Assembly: GCA_003165465.1 (NCBI GenBank)
Contig: PLUM01000013.1
Span: 1-61,391, forward strand
DNA length: 61,391 nt
Direction of reading: 5' to 3'
Origin: Acidobacteriota bacterium
Lineage (GTDB): Bacteria > Acidobacteriota > Terriglobia > Acidiferrales > UBA7541
The stretch's first letter is position 1. Each line of letters starts with the position of its first letter. Below are positions 60,497 through 61,391 of this stretch, one piece after another. Both the position numbers and the translations under genes were made by a program. Under the pieces are notes generated by a model. It saw nothing but the letters and a program-made list of their open reading frames with translations. It made no database searches and was not told where the DNA came from.

Positions 60497-60757
60497 ATGG
60501 ACATCCTCGAATTTGTCGCAATTGAGATCCCATGCGTCGCCTGCGGGGGGCGATATGAGGTGACCCTCAAACAGGTCGCACGCTCACAGAAAATGCTCCA
60601 CGAGGGATGTCCGATCCGGATAGAAACTGAATGCCCGCCTCTTGCCCAGTCCGGCCTGATGGATCAGAAACTAATCCAGGAGCTTCAAGGTATTTGGGTG
60701 CGCCTCGAAGAAAAAGCGCGTGGGGCCGGCGGAGAACTGAAGTTGTGGCGCGGATAA
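60497..60757 (+). CDS. Small hypothetical protein with a CXXC motif
   Basis: An 86-residue protein with IPCVACGGRYEVTLKQV near the N-terminus (CVAC) and two more cysteines in EGCP and TECPP, so it may form a zinc ribbon. The C-terminal half is helical. The ATG at 60497 is chosen because GAAAGGA stands six bases before it; an in-frame ATG at 60482 would add five residues. I do not recognise a family. It lies between the winged-helix gene and the second cupin on the same strand. Confidence 0.65.
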   Translation: MDILEFVAIEIPCVACGGRYEVTLKQVARSQKMLHEGCPIRIETECPPLAQSGLMDQKLIQELQGIWVRLEEKARGAGGELKLWRG

Positions 60758-60823
60758 TGCCGCACGGGCTGGTGGAAGAGAGTCGTTAGGACGAAATCGT
60801 GGCAGCCATGGAGGTTACCAAAG

Positions 60824-61171
60824 ATGAATTCGAAGCAGGCAGAGAGTAAGCGTGAAATTCCTATCGCGGAAGCCGTCCGCTTGATTGACCTTGTGAATTA
60901 CCAAGAAGGAGCGGTTGTTAGCCGAACGCTAGTGAACCGCGCAACGGCAACACTCACGCTGTTCGCTTTCGATGACGGCCAGAGCCTGAGTGAGCATACA
61001 GCTCCGTTCGACGCGGTGGCACATCTGCTGGAGGGCAAAGCAGAAATCGTGGTTTCCGGAAAGCCAATACGGGCGACGGCAGGCGAAGCGGTTCTCATGC
61101 CCGCAAATCAGCCTCACTCGCTGAAGGCCCTTAGTAGATTCAAGATGCTGCTGACCATGATCCGATCATGA
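60824..61171 (+). CDS. Small cupin protein (copy 2)
   Basis: A 115-residue single-domain cupin. The two conserved motifs are SLSEHTAPFDAVAHLLEGKA and AGEAVLMPANQPHSLKAL; H58, E-positions in LEGKAEI and the PH histidine are candidate metal ligands. ATGGAGG lies before the start. The family holds small metal-binding enzymes and binding proteins, and substrate is unknown. It resembles the longer cupin at 59585-60055 only in the fold motifs. It precedes the DUF488 gene by 28 bases, likely in one operon. Confidence 0.85.
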   Translation: MNSKQAESKREIPIAEAVRLIDLVNYQEGAVVSRTLVNRATATLTLFAFDDGQSLSEHTAPFDAVAHLLEGKAEIVVSGKPIRATAGEAVLMPANQPHSLKALSRFKMLLTMIRS

Positions 61172-61199
61172 ACAACACAAACCGGAGGACTGAATTCAT

Positions 61200-61391
61200 A
61201 TGGAAGCGCCAGAAATGCCCGCTGTCTTGACGATTGGGCATTCGAACCGCACATGGAGAGACTTCCTGGAGCTTCTGCGGGCGCACCGCGTCAAGCGCGT
61301 CATAGACGTACGCAGTATCCCCCGATCGAGACACAACCCTCAGTTCAACCGGGAGACCCTGTCTACAAAGCTGCGAGCCGCGAGGATCGGC
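61200..61391 (+). CDS. DUF488 family protein (N-terminal part, runs off the window)
   Basis: The first 64 residues of a DUF488 protein: MPAVLTIGHSNRTWRDFLEL, VKRVIDVRSIPRSR and NPQFNRETL are the conserved N-terminal blocks. The family has been linked to nucleic-acid or lesion-related processes, but its activity is not established. CGGAGGA precedes the ATG at 61200. The remaining part lies outside the window. It follows the small cupin closely and probably shares its transcript. Confidence 0.85.
   Translation, partial: MEAPEMPAVLTIGHSNRTWRDFLELLRAHRVKRVIDVRSIPRSRHNPQFNRETLSTKLRAARIG

Overview
The window reads as chromosomal DNA of an Acidobacteriota bacterium (class Terriglobia or a close relative), probably a soil or sediment lineage. 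The grounds are a large TonB-type outer-membrane receptor with an N-terminal carboxypeptidase-regulatory-like domain, DUF6152 proteins, virginiamycin-lyase-like and NHL propellers, many Tat or Sec exported enzymes, and a GC-rich backbone. This placement is inference from gene content; no rRNA or ribosomal-protein marker is present. One tRNA gene (Pro, CGG) is seen.

Layout. 1-14.5 kb: five secreted NHL-propeller proteins that look like peptidyl-alpha-hydroxyglycine amidating lyase (PAL) relatives, a SusC/TonB-like receptor and a large exported alpha/beta hydrolase, suggesting a system for capturing and processing an unknown substrate. 14.7-15.2 kb: a truncated phage-type integrase beside tRNA-Pro. 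15.7-24.8 kb: a YqeY protein, a set of exported DUF6152 proteins alternating with paralogous exported proteins, a Vgb-like propeller with a heme-like motif, a PEGA protein, a hydrolase and a patatin. 25.1-31.6 kb: a fatty-acid beta-oxidation pair (HAD/ECH fusion and thiolase) split by an AT-richer insert carrying a retron-like reverse transcriptase, an XRE regulator, a 68-residue protein and, upstream of them, a promoter plus a structured RNA flanked by an a1/a2-like inverted repeat; an ERCC4-type nuclease lies convergent to it. 31.7-41.1 kb: PAP2 phosphatase, PHP protein, GT28-type glycosyltransferase, gpmI, a VapBC-like pair, enolase, glgC and a YacL-like PIN/TRAM protein. 41.2-47.3 kb: Tat-exported alpha-hydroxy-acid oxidase and FAD oxidoreductase, gamma-glutamyltransferase and a YVTN propeller.

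47.6-59.2 kb: a long minus-strand gene run that begins with a membrane histidine kinase and a sigma-54 response regulator and continues with two type-1 copper proteins, a monoheme cytochrome-porin resembling Cyc2, two CuA/COX-II-like proteins, a ferritin-like protein, a NapH/NosR-like polyferredoxin and two Cys-rich proteins. There is no heme-copper subunit I or NosZ, so this looks like an electron-transfer module whose terminal enzyme is unknown. 59.6-61.4 kb: two cupins, two small proteins and the start of a DUF488 protein.

A second theme is intergenic DNA. At least eight classes of dispersed inverted or simple repeats fill the gaps between genes, often reaching exactly to stop codons.

The best candidates for something undescribed are the retron locus with its predicted msr-msd RNA and the copper/iron-sulfur/cytochrome-porin cluster.
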